DNA from: Mumia xiangluensis
GTDB taxonomy: Bacteria > Actinomycetota > Actinomycetes > Propionibacteriales > Nocardioidaceae
Length of the DNA: 64,000 bases
Reading direction: 5' to 3'
NCBI RefSeq assembly: GCF_010994095.1
Contig: NZ_WJYO01000003.1
Coordinates: 434,001-498,000 of the forward strand
Below, one piece after another: positions 49,121-57,394 of this stretch. Every line of letters begins with the position of its first letter. Within the stretch, counting starts at the first letter, position 1. The notes beneath the pieces are model-generated. The model worked only from the letters and a program-made list of their open reading frames with translations. It was not told where the DNA came from and ran no database searches. A program made the translations under genes and the position numbers.

Positions 49121-49867
49121 GTGAGTGTGCTCGAGCTGAAGGGGGTCACGGCGGGCTACGGGCACGCTGCCGCCGTACGCGACCTCGATCTCTCGGTCAA
49201 GGCTGGCGAGGTGGTGGCCCTGCTCGGTCCCAACGGCGCGGGCAAGACGACGGTGCTGCGTACGGCGGTGGGTCTGCTGCAGCCGACCTCCGGCGAGGTG
49301 CGTGTGTTCGGGCGGCGCCTGGGACGGCGGGTCGAGAAGAATGCCCGCGCGGGGGTGGTGCTCGTCCCCGACACGCGCGCCATCTTCCACCAGCTCACGG
49401 TGCGCGAGAACCTGTCGCTGGCTCGGCGCCGAGGCGATCTCGACATCGATGCGGTGCTGGACCGGCTGCCGCGCCTGGCTCCGCTGGTGAATCGGCGGGT
49501 CGGTCTGCTCTCGGGTGGCGAGCAGCAGATGCTCGCCCTCGCCAAGGCGCTGCTCGCGCGTCCACGGGTCCTGCTCGTCGACGAGCTGAGCCTGGGGCTC
49601 GCCCCGCTCGCGGTGCAGGAGCTGCTCCCGATCGTCCGGGCGCTCGCCGACGAGGCGTGGACCGGCGTCCTGCTGGTGGAGCAGCATGTGGACCTCGCGC
49701 TCGCGACGGCCGACCGCGCCGTGGTCCTGCACCACGGTCGTACGGCGCTGTCGGGGACCGCAGCCGAGCTGCGGGCCGACCGTGAGGCAGTGCGCAAGGC
49801 CTACTTCGGTGACCACGAGGAGGACGAGCTCGTGCTGGCCGAGGACGGCGCGCCGCTGCACGCCTGA
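49121..49867 (+). CDS. LivF-type ABC ATPase
   Basis: 248 residues: Walker A GPNGAGKTT (about 39-47), a normal signature LLSGGEQQM, Walker B RVLLVDELSLGLAP (Leu/Ser where Pro is common) and H-loop LLVEQHVD. Second ATPase of the importer. GTG 49121 has AAGGAGGG upstream. Last gene of the transport operon; 122 bases separate it from the arginine module. Confidence 0.93.
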   Translation: MSVLELKGVTAGYGHAAAVRDLDLSVKAGEVVALLGPNGAGKTTVLRTAVGLLQPTSGEVRVFGRRLGRRVEKNARAGVVLVPDTRAIFHQLTVRENLSLARRRGDLDIDAVLDRLPRLAPLVNRRVGLLSGGEQQMLALAKALLARPRVLLVDELSLGLAPLAVQELLPIVRALADEAWTGVLLVEQHVDLALATADRAVVLHHGRTALSGTAAELRADREAVRKAYFGDHEEDELVLAEDGAPLHA

Positions 49868-49962
49868 CGAATTGCGCGGTTGAACCACAACACATCGCTG
49901 GTCTGTGCCAGATCTTCGCAACGATTCGCCCTCGGTCGCGGAACGATTGTCGAACTACCGTC

Positions 49963-49978
49963 GTGTCACCGATGACAC
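49963..49978. promoter_or_regulatory. Inverted repeat before the arginine module
   Basis: GTGTCA-CCGA-TGACAC, perfect 6-bp arms with a 4-base spacer, touching the ribosome site CGGAGG and 11 bases before ATG 49990. It is an operator candidate; the binding protein is not known. The rest of the gap (49868-49962) shows no clear -10 or -35. Confidence 0.45.
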
Positions 49979-49989
49979 GGAGGTAGTTG

Positions 49990-50865
49990 ATGACGATCAC
50001 CACGGGTGCTCCCCTGCCCACCTCGGCGCCTGCCGAGAGCACCGCACCGCGGACGACCCAGCGCGGGGCCACCCCTCGACGCTTCCTGATGTGCCGACCT
50101 GAGCACTTCGAGGTGACGTACGCGATCAACCCGTGGATGGATCCGAGCAAGCCCGTCGACACCGCGCTCGCGGTGGCGCAGTGGGAGCTCCTGCGCTCGA
50201 CGTACGAGGTTCTCGGCCACCAGGTCGACCTCATCGACCCGGTCGAGGGTCTTCCCGACATGGTGTACGCCGCGAACGGCGGCGTCGTCTACGCGGGCAA
50301 GGCGATGGCGGCGCGTTTCACGTACGCCGAGCGTCAGCCCGAGGGCGCGGCGTACCAGGCATGGTTCGAGCGGGCCGGCTTCCGGCCGACGATCCAGGCC
50401 GCGTCCACGAACGAGGGTGAGGGCGACTTCCTGGTGGTCGGCCGGATCATCCTTGCCGGCACCGGGTTCCGGACGTCGGTCGACGCGCACCACGAGGTCC
50501 GCGAGTTCTTCGGCGCTCCGGTGATCTCGCTGGAGCTGGTCGACCCGCGCTACTACCACCTCGACACCGCCCTGGCGGCGCTCGACGACCACACGATCGC
50601 GTACTACCCGCCCGCGTTCAGCCCGGCCAGCAACGCGATCCTGCGCCAGCTGTTCCCGGACGCCATCATCGCGACCGACGCCGACGCCGAGGTCCTCGGC
50701 CTCAACGCGGTCTCCGACGGCCACAACGTCGTCCTCACCGACAAGGCCGTCCACCTGCACGAGCGGCTGCGCGAGCGCGGCTTCAACCCGGTCGGCGTCG
50801 ACCTGAGCGAGCTGCTCAAGGGCGGCGGAAGCGTGAAGTGCTGCACTCTGGAGGTCAGGTCATGA
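49990..50865 (+). CDS. Guanidine-modifying enzyme (DDAH/arginine dihydrolase-like)
   Basis: 291 residues with the beta/alpha-propeller fold of arginine deiminase relatives: RRFLMCRPEHFEVTYAINPWM, LPDMVYAANGG (Asn96), His190 in YYHLDTAL and the catalytic Cys284 in GGGSVKCCTLEV. Usually annotated as dimethylargininase. The Asn in the MVYAANGG motif and the partner gene instead fit arginine dihydrolase (ArgZ/AgrE N-terminus), which gives ornithine and ammonia. GGAGG lies before ATG 49990. It overlaps the ornithine cyclodeaminase gene by ATGA. Confidence 0.88.
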   Translation: MTITTGAPLPTSAPAESTAPRTTQRGATPRRFLMCRPEHFEVTYAINPWMDPSKPVDTALAVAQWELLRSTYEVLGHQVDLIDPVEGLPDMVYAANGGVVYAGKAMAARFTYAERQPEGAAYQAWFERAGFRPTIQAASTNEGEGDFLVVGRIILAGTGFRTSVDAHHEVREFFGAPVISLELVDPRYYHLDTALAALDDHTIAYYPPAFSPASNAILRQLFPDAIIATDADAEVLGLNAVSDGHNVVLTDKAVHLHERLRERGFNPVGVDLSELLKGGGSVKCCTLEVRS

Positions 50866-51917
50866 AGGGTCAGGGCATGACAGGCAACGGCGTGGCGTTC
50901 GTCGACGTGCCGAGCATGAGCCGGTGGATCGCCGAGCAGGGAGCCGAGCGCATCATCGGCGAGATGGTGACGGCGCTCGAGGCCGACTTCCGCCGGTGGC
51001 CCCAGTTCGACAAGTCGCCGCGCCACGCCGTGCACACGCGCGAGGGCGTGATGGAGCTGATGCCGACCAGCGACGGCGACGAGTACGGCTTCAAGTACGT
51101 CAACGGTCACCCGAAGAACCCGTTGCGCGGATTCCAGACCGTCACCGCGTTCGGTGTCCTCGCCCAGGTGCACAACGGCTACCCGACGTTCGTGGCGGAG
51201 ATGACGCTCCTCACCGCTCTACGGACGGCGGCGACGTCGGCGATGGCCGCGAAGTGGCTCGCCCGTGCCGACTCGTCCACGATGGCGATGATCGGCACCG
51301 GGTCGCAGGCGGAGTTCCAGGCGCTCGGCTTCCGCGCGGTGCTCGGCATCGACCGGCTGCGGGTGTGGGACACCGACCCGGAGGCGATGCGCAAGCTGGT
51401 CCGCAACCTCGAGCCGCTCGGGTTCGACATCACGGTCGCCACGAGCGCGGCTGACGCGGTCCTGGGAGCCGACGTCATCACGACGTGCACCGCGGACAAG
51501 ACCAATGCCACCGTCCTGCGCGACGCCGACGTCGCCCCGGGCGTGCACATCAACGCGATCGGAGGCGACTGCCCCGGCAAGACCGAGCTCGACCAGGCGA
51601 TCCTGGAGCGGGCGTCGGTGTTCGTCGAGTACCCCGAGCAGACCCGCGTCGAGGGCGAGATCCAGGCGTTCGGCCCGGAGTTCCCCGTGACCGAGCTGTG
51701 GCAGGTCGTCGCCGGTGAGGCGCTCGGTCGTACGGCCGTCGAGCAGGTCACGGTCTTCGACTCGGTCGGGTTCGCGATCGAGGACTTCACGGCGCTGCGG
51801 TTCGTCCGCGACGCGGTCCGCGGCACCTCGTACGAGGCCGAGCTCGACCTCGTCGCCGAGCCGGCGGACCCGAAGGACCTGTTCGCGATGGTGGCGCCGG
51901 TGCTCGTCGCTCGCTGA
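50862..51917 (+). CDS. Ornithine cyclodeaminase family protein
   Basis: 351 residues of the OCD/mu-crystallin fold: YVNGHPKNPLRGFQTVTAFG substrate motif with Lys, AEMTLLTALRTAATSAMAAKWLAR, NAD motif MAMIGTGSQAEFQALGF, and GDCPGKTELD. OCD converts ornithine to proline and ammonia. With the upstream guanidine enzyme it would form an arginine-to-proline route, as in cyanobacterial AgrE where both are one protein. ATG 50862 has GGAGG seven bases upstream; ATG 50877 is also possible. Confidence 0.9.
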   Translation: MKGQGMTGNGVAFVDVPSMSRWIAEQGAERIIGEMVTALEADFRRWPQFDKSPRHAVHTREGVMELMPTSDGDEYGFKYVNGHPKNPLRGFQTVTAFGVLAQVHNGYPTFVAEMTLLTALRTAATSAMAAKWLARADSSTMAMIGTGSQAEFQALGFRAVLGIDRLRVWDTDPEAMRKLVRNLEPLGFDITVATSAADAVLGADVITTCTADKTNATVLRDADVAPGVHINAIGGDCPGKTELDQAILERASVFVEYPEQTRVEGEIQAFGPEFPVTELWQVVAGEALGRTAVEQVTVFDSVGFAIEDFTALRFVRDAVRGTSYEAELDLVAEPADPKDLFAMVAPVLVAR

Positions 51918-51948
51918 GCGCGTGCCACCACGCGGGTACCGTCGAAGG

Positions 51949-52722
51949 ATGCTCCGCCGCGCGGTCGTCAGTGGCGCGGGCGTCGCTCTCCTCCTCGGAG
52001 GGTGCGGCGCCCCGCCGCCCGAGCGAGCCCCCACCCCGCCGGTTGAGCGAGCCCCCTCCCAACTGGTTGAGCGAGCCCCCTCCCCGCTGGTTGAGCGAGC
52101 GAAGCGAGTCGAAACCACCCCCACCCCGCCGCCCGAACGAGCCCCCACCCCGCCGCCCGAACGAGCCCCCTCCCCGCCGGTTGAGCGAGCGAAGCGAGTC
52201 GAAACCACCCCTCCCCGCGACGCCCTCCTCACCATCCCCGCGATCGGCGTCGAGGATCTGCGCGTCGTCGCGTACCGCGGCCGGACGGACGACGCCGCCG
52301 GCACCCGGATCCAGAACCGCGGGCGTGCCGCCAGTCCGCACGGACCTCGCGGCGGTGCCGGACCCGGCGGGCTCGGCAACTACCAGGTCACCGCCCACCG
52401 GCTCTCGTCGACGCGTGCGTTCCTTGACCTGCCCGACCTCCGTCGCGGTGACCGCGTGCACGTGACCGCCGGCGGGACGCGCTGGACGTACGAGATCGTG
52501 CGAACGCGTACGACCTCGTTCCGCTCGGCCCGCTCGCTGGCCGAGCAGCGCGCTGCCGTGCCGGGCCAGCCCGGTCGTACGCCCGACCGCGCCTGGATCA
52601 CCTTGTCGACGTGCGCGACGCCCGAGGACCACGCGCAGGGCAACTACTGGGCAGACCAGTTCGACAACCCTGAGCACCGCATCGACAAGATCGGCGTCCT
52701 GGTCCGCACCCGCCGCGTGTGA
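51949..52722 (+). CDS. Sortase with lipobox and repeat-derived linker
   Basis: 257 residues. Signal with lipobox LGGC (Cys19), a low-complexity linker (residues 22-89) made of PPxERAP and VERAKRVETTP units, and a sortase domain (about 92-257) of class E/F-like type: LLTIPAIGVEDLRV, YQVTAHRLS (His150), ITLSTCATP (Cys222), EHRIDKIGVL (Arg244). Sortases join proteins to the cell wall by transpeptidation. A lipid-anchored sortase is unusual. The linker is coded by an intragenic repeat array. The ribosome site is poor; GGGTAC at 51934 would give a nearly leaderless mRNA. Confidence 0.85.
   Translation: MLRRAVVSGAGVALLLGGCGAPPPERAPTPPVERAPSQLVERAPSPLVERAKRVETTPTPPPERAPTPPPERAPSPPVERAKRVETTPPRDALLTIPAIGVEDLRVVAYRGRTDDAAGTRIQNRGRAASPHGPRGGAGPGGLGNYQVTAHRLSSTRAFLDLPDLRRGDRVHVTAGGTRWTYEIVRTRTTSFRSARSLAEQRAAVPGQPGRTPDRAWITLSTCATPEDHAQGNYWADQFDNPEHRIDKIGVLVRTRRV
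52011..52209 (+). repeat. Intragenic repeat array in the sortase gene
   Basis: Seven units: five short ones of 24 bp (CCCGCCG + CCCGAGCGAGCCCCCAC-like) and two long ones of about 42 bp ending in GAAGCGAGTCGAAACCACC. The 31-bp long-unit core (GGTTGAGCGAGCG... to ...GAAACCACC) is identical at 52089-52119 and 52179-52209, exactly 90 bp apart. All units keep the reading frame. The core resembles an intergenic GGTTGAGCGAGC-type element that I recall from Nocardioidaceae genomes. Confidence 0.85.
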
Positions 52723-52728
52723 CGGGTG

Positions 52729-53166
52729 TCAGCGTCGCGTGCGGCCCCGGACCGGCGGAAGCTCCGGTCGGATGGACGGATGCAGGTCGTTGCCCGAGAA
52801 CACCATGAACCGTTCGTCTCGCCGTAACGTCGCCAGCTTCTCGTCGACGAAGAAGGTGAAGGTGTCGAGGCCCGTCCACACCGGCGTGGACGTCGTGGGG
52901 ATGACCTCGGGATCGGTGTCGTCGAAGACATCCGTGGTGATGTAGGAGACCGACCGGAGCTGGGAACGGGTGATGCGGACGAGGACGGACGTCGGCCCCT
53001 CCAGCTCGTCGAGCTCGCCCTCAGGGGTGCCGTCCGGAGCCGCGTCCTCGAACGCGACGCGGATGACGTCTGGTTCGATCTCCTCGGCGCCACCGAAGCT
53101 GGCCAGCGCCGCAACGAACCATTGATAGAGGTCCTCGTCCGTCGCATCCTCCGGAACCCTCCGCAT
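52729..53166 (-). CDS. Conserved-looking hypothetical protein
   Basis: 145 residues starting MRRVPEDATDEDLYQWFVAA; acidic and globular-looking, with AGPTSVLVRITRSQLRS-like beta strands and a DTFTFFVDEKLATL segment. No family recognised, no signal peptide. ATG 53166 is preferred; TATATT about ten bases upstream suggests a leaderless promoter, and the longer frame to 53346 is Arg-rich without features. It converges with the sortase gene. Upstream, 53167-53362 is a divergent gap with nothing else visible. Confidence 0.6.
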   Translation of the reverse strand: MRRVPEDATDEDLYQWFVAALASFGGAEEIEPDVIRVAFEDAAPDGTPEGELDELEGPTSVLVRITRSQLRSVSYITTDVFDDTDPEVIPTTSTPVWTGLDTFTFFVDEKLATLRRDERFMVFSGNDLHPSIRPELPPVRGRTRR

Positions 53167-53362
53167 GTGGAGAATATAGTTCGTTCCCCCGAGCACCGCA
53201 CCGCTCGGCGAAGCCGTGCACGGCTCGAGCTGCCGAACCACTCCACGAACGGGGCCCCGGCCCAGGACCTCACGACACCATGGGCGTACCAGTGCCGCAC
53301 GCGGCCTCGTAGTCCCCGCCGCCGATGACGGCGCACCTGCGGTCATCGACTACCGTCGTCCG

Positions 53363-54574
53363 GTGACCGCTCCCGACCAGACGCTCCGCCGTGCACGGGT
53401 CGCCGTGGCCGTGCTGTTCCTGACCAACGGCGCGATCTTCGCGAACGTGCTCCCGCGCTACCCCGGCATCAAGTCCGAGCTCGGCCTCTCGAACGCCTCG
53501 TACGGCCTCGCGATCGCCGCGCTCCCCGTCGGTGCGCTGATGGCTGGGCTCACGGCGGGTGTGCTGATCCGCCGGTTCCGCTCGTCACGAGTCGCCGTCG
53601 TCGGCACGATCTTCACCGGTCTCGGGGCCTTCGCCGTCGGCCTGTCGCCGAGCCTCGGCGCGTTCGCAGCAGCGCTGTTCCTGCTCGGCGCGATGGACGC
53701 GATCACCGACGTCGCGCAGAACGCGCACGGCCTGCGGGTCCAGCGCCGCTACGGACGGTCGATCCTCAACGCCTTCCACGCGATCTGGTCGGCGGGCGCG
53801 GTCCTCGGTGGCCTGATGGGCGCCGGCGCAGTCGCCCTCGGCCTCTCACCCGCGGTCCACCTTGGGCTGTCCTCAGCGCTGTTCGCCGCGGTGGCGATCG
53901 CGGCGTACCCGTTCCTCCTGAAGGGGCCCGAGGCCGATCCCGTGGAGCACGTCGAGGTGGACGCAGGGGACGAGGCGACCCGAGGCAGCCGACGTCGTTC
54001 GTCCGGCGGGCCAACTCCGCGCACCGTCGCGGTTCTCGTCGCGCTCGTCCTCATCGGCATCGCCGGCGCGCTCGTCGAGGACGCGGGCAGCACCTGGGCG
54101 GCGGTGTACCTCAACGATTCCCTCGGCGCCGCGGGGTCGATCGCCGCGTTCGGGTACGTCGCCCTGGTCGGTGCGCAGTTCGTGGGACGCATCATCGGTG
54201 ACCGCCTCGTGGACCGGTTCGGGCAGCGTGCGATCGCGCGCGCCGGCGGCCTCATCACCGCCGTCGGCATGGGGACGGCGCTCGCGTTCCCCTCGGTGCC
54301 GGGGACGATCGCCGGGTTCGCGGCGGCGGGCTTCGGCGTGGCGACACTCATCCCCGCGGCGATGCACGGCGCAGACGAGCTGCCCGGGTTCAAGCCCGGC
54401 ACCGGACTGACGCTGCTCACGTGGCTGATGCGGATCGGGTTCCTCGCGTCGCCTCCGCTCGTCGGCCTCGTCGCCGACGCCTCGAGCCTGCGGGTCGGCC
54501 TGCTCGTCGTGCCTCTGGCAGGCATCGTCGTCGTCGCGCTCGCGGGTGTGCTCGACGGGCGGCGGCGGGCCTAG
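53363..54574 (+). CDS. MFS transporter
   Basis: 403 residues, about 12 transmembrane helices in two halves split by a charged loop (about 185-225: DPVEHVEVDAGDEATRGSRRR). Start: LRRARVAVAVLFLTNGAIFANVLPRYPGIKSELGLSNASYG, a pattern of the YbjJ/fucose-permease-like actinobacterial group. Substrate unknown; either uptake of a small polar compound or efflux is possible. GTG 53363 begins the homologous region, and the frame upstream is not coding-like. Confidence 0.88.
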   Translation: MTAPDQTLRRARVAVAVLFLTNGAIFANVLPRYPGIKSELGLSNASYGLAIAALPVGALMAGLTAGVLIRRFRSSRVAVVGTIFTGLGAFAVGLSPSLGAFAAALFLLGAMDAITDVAQNAHGLRVQRRYGRSILNAFHAIWSAGAVLGGLMGAGAVALGLSPAVHLGLSSALFAAVAIAAYPFLLKGPEADPVEHVEVDAGDEATRGSRRRSSGGPTPRTVAVLVALVLIGIAGALVEDAGSTWAAVYLNDSLGAAGSIAAFGYVALVGAQFVGRIIGDRLVDRFGQRAIARAGGLITAVGMGTALAFPSVPGTIAGFAAAGFGVATLIPAAMHGADELPGFKPGTGLTLLTWLMRIGFLASPPLVGLVADASSLRVGLLVVPLAGIVVVALAGVLDGRRRA

Positions 54575-54585
54575 CGGCTTATCGG

Positions 54586-55095
54586 CTACTCATCCGTCTC
54601 CTGACCACCCGCGTCCTCGTTGCACTCGATCTGCGGCGGCTCCTCGCCGGGGAATGCCATCACGTTCAGTCTCGGCAGCCGTGCGCCGCGCATGTCGAAG
54701 GAGAGAGCGGCCTGGCGCGAGACGCGACCCGTTCGCCCGCGGTAGAGATAGCCGCGGGTCTGGCGGACACCGACGGTGAACATGCACTCGTCGAAGCGCA
54801 CGATCTCTCCGACCGGATCCTCCAGGTCCTCGACGTCCTCGCGCAGCGATCGGATGTCCTGCCGCAGGTCGCGCAGCGAGTCCCGCCCGGTCCTGGGGGC
54901 AAGCCGGTCGGCGGACTCCCCCGGGCCCCGCCCGCATCCCCGGCGCTTCGGCCTGAAGGCGAGAACCTGGTAGTCGGGGTCGTCCCACTCGCTGCGGTCG
55001 ATGTCGATGCCCGACGCGTACGCCCGTCGTCCCGCGGCGACGCGCGGGTCGAGCCGGTAGCCGAGATTCTGTGCACCGTCGCCCTGCTCGGTCAC
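54586..55095 (-). CDS. Hypothetical protein with short coiled coil
   Basis: 169 residues, GTG start. Middle part DSLRDLRQDIRSLREDVEDLEDPVGEIVRF predicts a coiled coil; the C-terminal half (FTVGVRQTRGYLYRGRTGRV) looks beta-rich. No signal peptide from this start and no known family. It starts 21 bases after the beta-helix gene on the same strand, so the two may be cotranscribed and work together. Confidence 0.6.
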   Translation of the reverse strand: MTEQGDGAQNLGYRLDPRVAAGRRAYASGIDIDRSEWDDPDYQVLAFRPKRRGCGRGPGESADRLAPRTGRDSLRDLRQDIRSLREDVEDLEDPVGEIVRFDECMFTVGVRQTRGYLYRGRTGRVSRQAALSFDMRGARLPRLNVMAFPGEEPPQIECNEDAGGQETDE

Positions 55096-55116
55096 CGGTA
55101 GCCACGTCAGGCACGA

Positions 55117-57270
55117 CTACCACGAGTCGAACCGCTCAGTGCGGCCTTCGACCCGCTCCTCGATCCGTTCGATGCGGCGCAGCTGGCGACGCAGCGCGCG
55201 CACGCTCGTCGGGCCGGTCACGCGACGCACGACCCGGGCGTCGTCGCCGGACCCGTTCGGGTTGGGAGCGGCGCCGAGGCACCGGCGCGACGTGCGCAGA
55301 TTCAGCAGCCGCCAGGTCGGCTTCGTCCGGGTCCGCACGAGGGCACGCCGAAGGTCGCCCCCGGTGCCGTCACGCTCGTCGTACAGGAAGCCCGCCCGAC
55401 CACCACCCGCGCGACGGATGCCGATCTTCCTGGTGCATCGCAGCAACGTGTCGAAGCGGCGTGAGTCCCGGTCGAGAGTGCGCAGGCGGGAACGCAGCCG
55501 AGCCAGCGCCGTACGAACCGACGGACCTCCCAGGAGCCGTACCGTGCGCCGCGCGGCGGCATCACGAGTCGCTGCGTCATGCGTGGTGGCGTCATTCGTC
55601 GTGGGGTCGGGTGTCGCGGCGGCGGGCGAAGCGGCGGGCGAGGGGGAGTCCGGCGCGGAGGGCCCCGCGCCGGACGGTACGGAGGCAGAAGCCACACCGG
55701 GCGTGGGCGTCGTCGGGCCGGGGCCTGGCCGTGACTGCACCGCACCGACGTCGCACGCGGCGCCTGCGACTCCCTTCGGCGTACCCACCGCATCGTGCTC
55801 GAGAACCGTCGACCAGCTCAACCAGCCGACCAGCAGCTGGCCCGCCGGGAGAGGTCGGGGCAGGACGCCGCGGCATGCGCTCGCCGGAACCCTCGCGCGG
55901 GCAGGGCTCGCTGCGCGCGGCGCGAGGACGAACCCGAGGGGGTCCGCATCGAGCTGGTCGAGCTGCGGGTCCTCGGCCGTCATGTCGGTCCTCGCGTCGA
56001 GCGGGCACGAGGGGTCCGCGACGAGGTTGTAGCCCTGCGACACCCGGTCGTACACGCGGCAGCTGCGTCGCGTCGGAATGGTGTCGCCCGTGACGCCCTC
56101 CCACGCCGCCGGACCGATGATGGTCGAGAAGCTCGTCAGACGACCGACCGACCCGACATCGGCCGCAACCGACGCAATGTTCTTGGTGATCGTCGACGAG
56201 ACCAAGGTCGTACGGCCCGCGGCGAGGACTCCTCCGCCTGCCCCCTCGGCGTAGTTGTTCGTGACGGTCGAGTTGACGAGCACCAGATCTCCCCTCGCCC
56301 AGATCCCGCCCCCGACGTGGGCGACGGCGAGGTTGCGCGCCACGGTCGAGTTCACGACGAGCACATCGGCCTCTCCCGAGATCGCGCCACCGCGGTCGTC
56401 CGCACGGTTGCCGTTCAGGGTCGAGCCGACCACCGCGACGTCACCGTCCAGGGTGAAGATCGCGCCGCCCGGCCCGTCGGCATCGCTGCCGTCGATCAGC
56501 GAGTCGATCACGGTGACGTCACCGTCCTCGTCGGCGTAGAGGGCGCCGCCGTCGCCGTCGGTGGTGTTGCCGTCGATCCAGGAACGCACGACGAGGATGT
56601 CGCCGGTGGAGCCGATCGCGCCTCCCGAGCCGTCGACGAGGTTCGCGCTGAGGACCGAGTCGTAGACCTGGACGCCCCCGCGACGAGCGTAGATCCCACC
56701 CCCGTCGTCGTTCGCGAGGTTGCCGTTGATGTGGCACCGCCGGGCGGTGACCCGACGCATCGAGTAGACGCCGCCGCCCGGCTCCTCAGCGAGGTTCTGC
56801 AGGATCATGCAGTCGGACAGACTGATCTCGCCACGCGAGGTCAGCGCCGCACCCGGCCCATCCGACCCGCCCCGCTTCAGCGTGATCCGGCGCAGGTCGA
56901 GGTACCCGGTGCCGTCCTGACGAAGCACGCGCTTCTCGAAGCACGTCTGCCGGATGGTGTGGCCGTGCCCGTCGACGAGCATCGGGTACGGCGACTCGCG
57001 GATCGGGTCTCCGACGTCGCAGTTGCGCAGGACGATGTCGCGACCCAGGTCCAGTCGACGACGTCTCGGGTCGGCCCAGGCCGCGCGCAGCTGCGCCTCG
57101 GTCCGTACGACGCCCCTGACCTTCGCGGCCGGAGCGGCCGCCGCAGCGGTGTCACGAGCCGACGTCGCTGCCTCGTCGGCGGAGCCTGCGACCACTCCTC
57201 CGGCCCCGAGCACGAGCACTGCCGCGGTGGTCCAGACCCCCGCGCGCAGGCGAGCTGCTGTCCGTGCCAT
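55117..57270 (-). CDS. Secreted right-handed beta-helix protein
   Basis: 717 residues. Signal peptide MARTAARLRAGVWTTAAVLV...AGS (cleavage near 30). Residues about 90-350 form a parallel beta-helix of Pmp/pectate-lyase-like type with repeated GGGIY, GGAIG, GGALYA, GGAIF, GGAIS, GGGIWA and GGGVLA turns about 23-25 residues apart. Then a Cys-containing segment, a Ser/Pro/Thr/Ala linker, and an Arg-rich C-terminal region ending in a coiled coil (RALRRQLRRIERIEERVEG). Probable extracellular surface protein binding or cutting polysaccharide; no catalytic motif is clear. ATG 57270 is chosen for the signal peptide and the GAGGGG upstream. Confidence 0.78.
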   Translation of the reverse strand: MARTAARLRAGVWTTAAVLVLGAGGVVAGSADEAATSARDTAAAAAPAAKVRGVVRTEAQLRAAWADPRRRRLDLGRDIVLRNCDVGDPIRESPYPMLVDGHGHTIRQTCFEKRVLRQDGTGYLDLRRITLKRGGSDGPGAALTSRGEISLSDCMILQNLAEEPGGGVYSMRRVTARRCHINGNLANDDGGGIYARRGGVQVYDSVLSANLVDGSGGAIGSTGDILVVRSWIDGNTTDGDGGALYADEDGDVTVIDSLIDGSDADGPGGAIFTLDGDVAVVGSTLNGNRADDRGGAISGEADVLVVNSTVARNLAVAHVGGGIWARGDLVLVNSTVTNNYAEGAGGGVLAAGRTTLVSSTITKNIASVAADVGSVGRLTSFSTIIGPAAWEGVTGDTIPTRRSCRVYDRVSQGYNLVADPSCPLDARTDMTAEDPQLDQLDADPLGFVLAPRAASPARARVPASACRGVLPRPLPAGQLLVGWLSWSTVLEHDAVGTPKGVAGAACDVGAVQSRPGPGPTTPTPGVASASVPSGAGPSAPDSPSPAASPAAATPDPTTNDATTHDAATRDAAARRTVRLLGGPSVRTALARLRSRLRTLDRDSRRFDTLLRCTRKIGIRRAGGGRAGFLYDERDGTGGDLRRALVRTRTKPTWRLLNLRTSRRCLGAAPNPNGSGDDARVVRRVTGPTSVRALRRQLRRIERIEERVEGRTERFDSW

Positions 57271-57394
57271 CCCAATCATCCCCTCGACGCGTTGCCGCAA
57301 CCGACGTCGCGGGGGGACCTGCTCCATCGACGCTTGCGCGTCAAAGTGCCGGCGCGGAGTCACGACGGATGCTGCCCAGTCTGTGCGACGCGGT

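Noticed and set aside
51934-51939. GGGTAC before the sortase gene as a further SigB-type promoter
   Set aside because: No GNNT at 14-16 bases upstream, so it fails the full pattern.
52011-52209. Possible CRISPR array
   Set aside because: Units are contiguous, in frame, share sequence across the would-be spacers, and lie inside a sortase gene; no cas genes.
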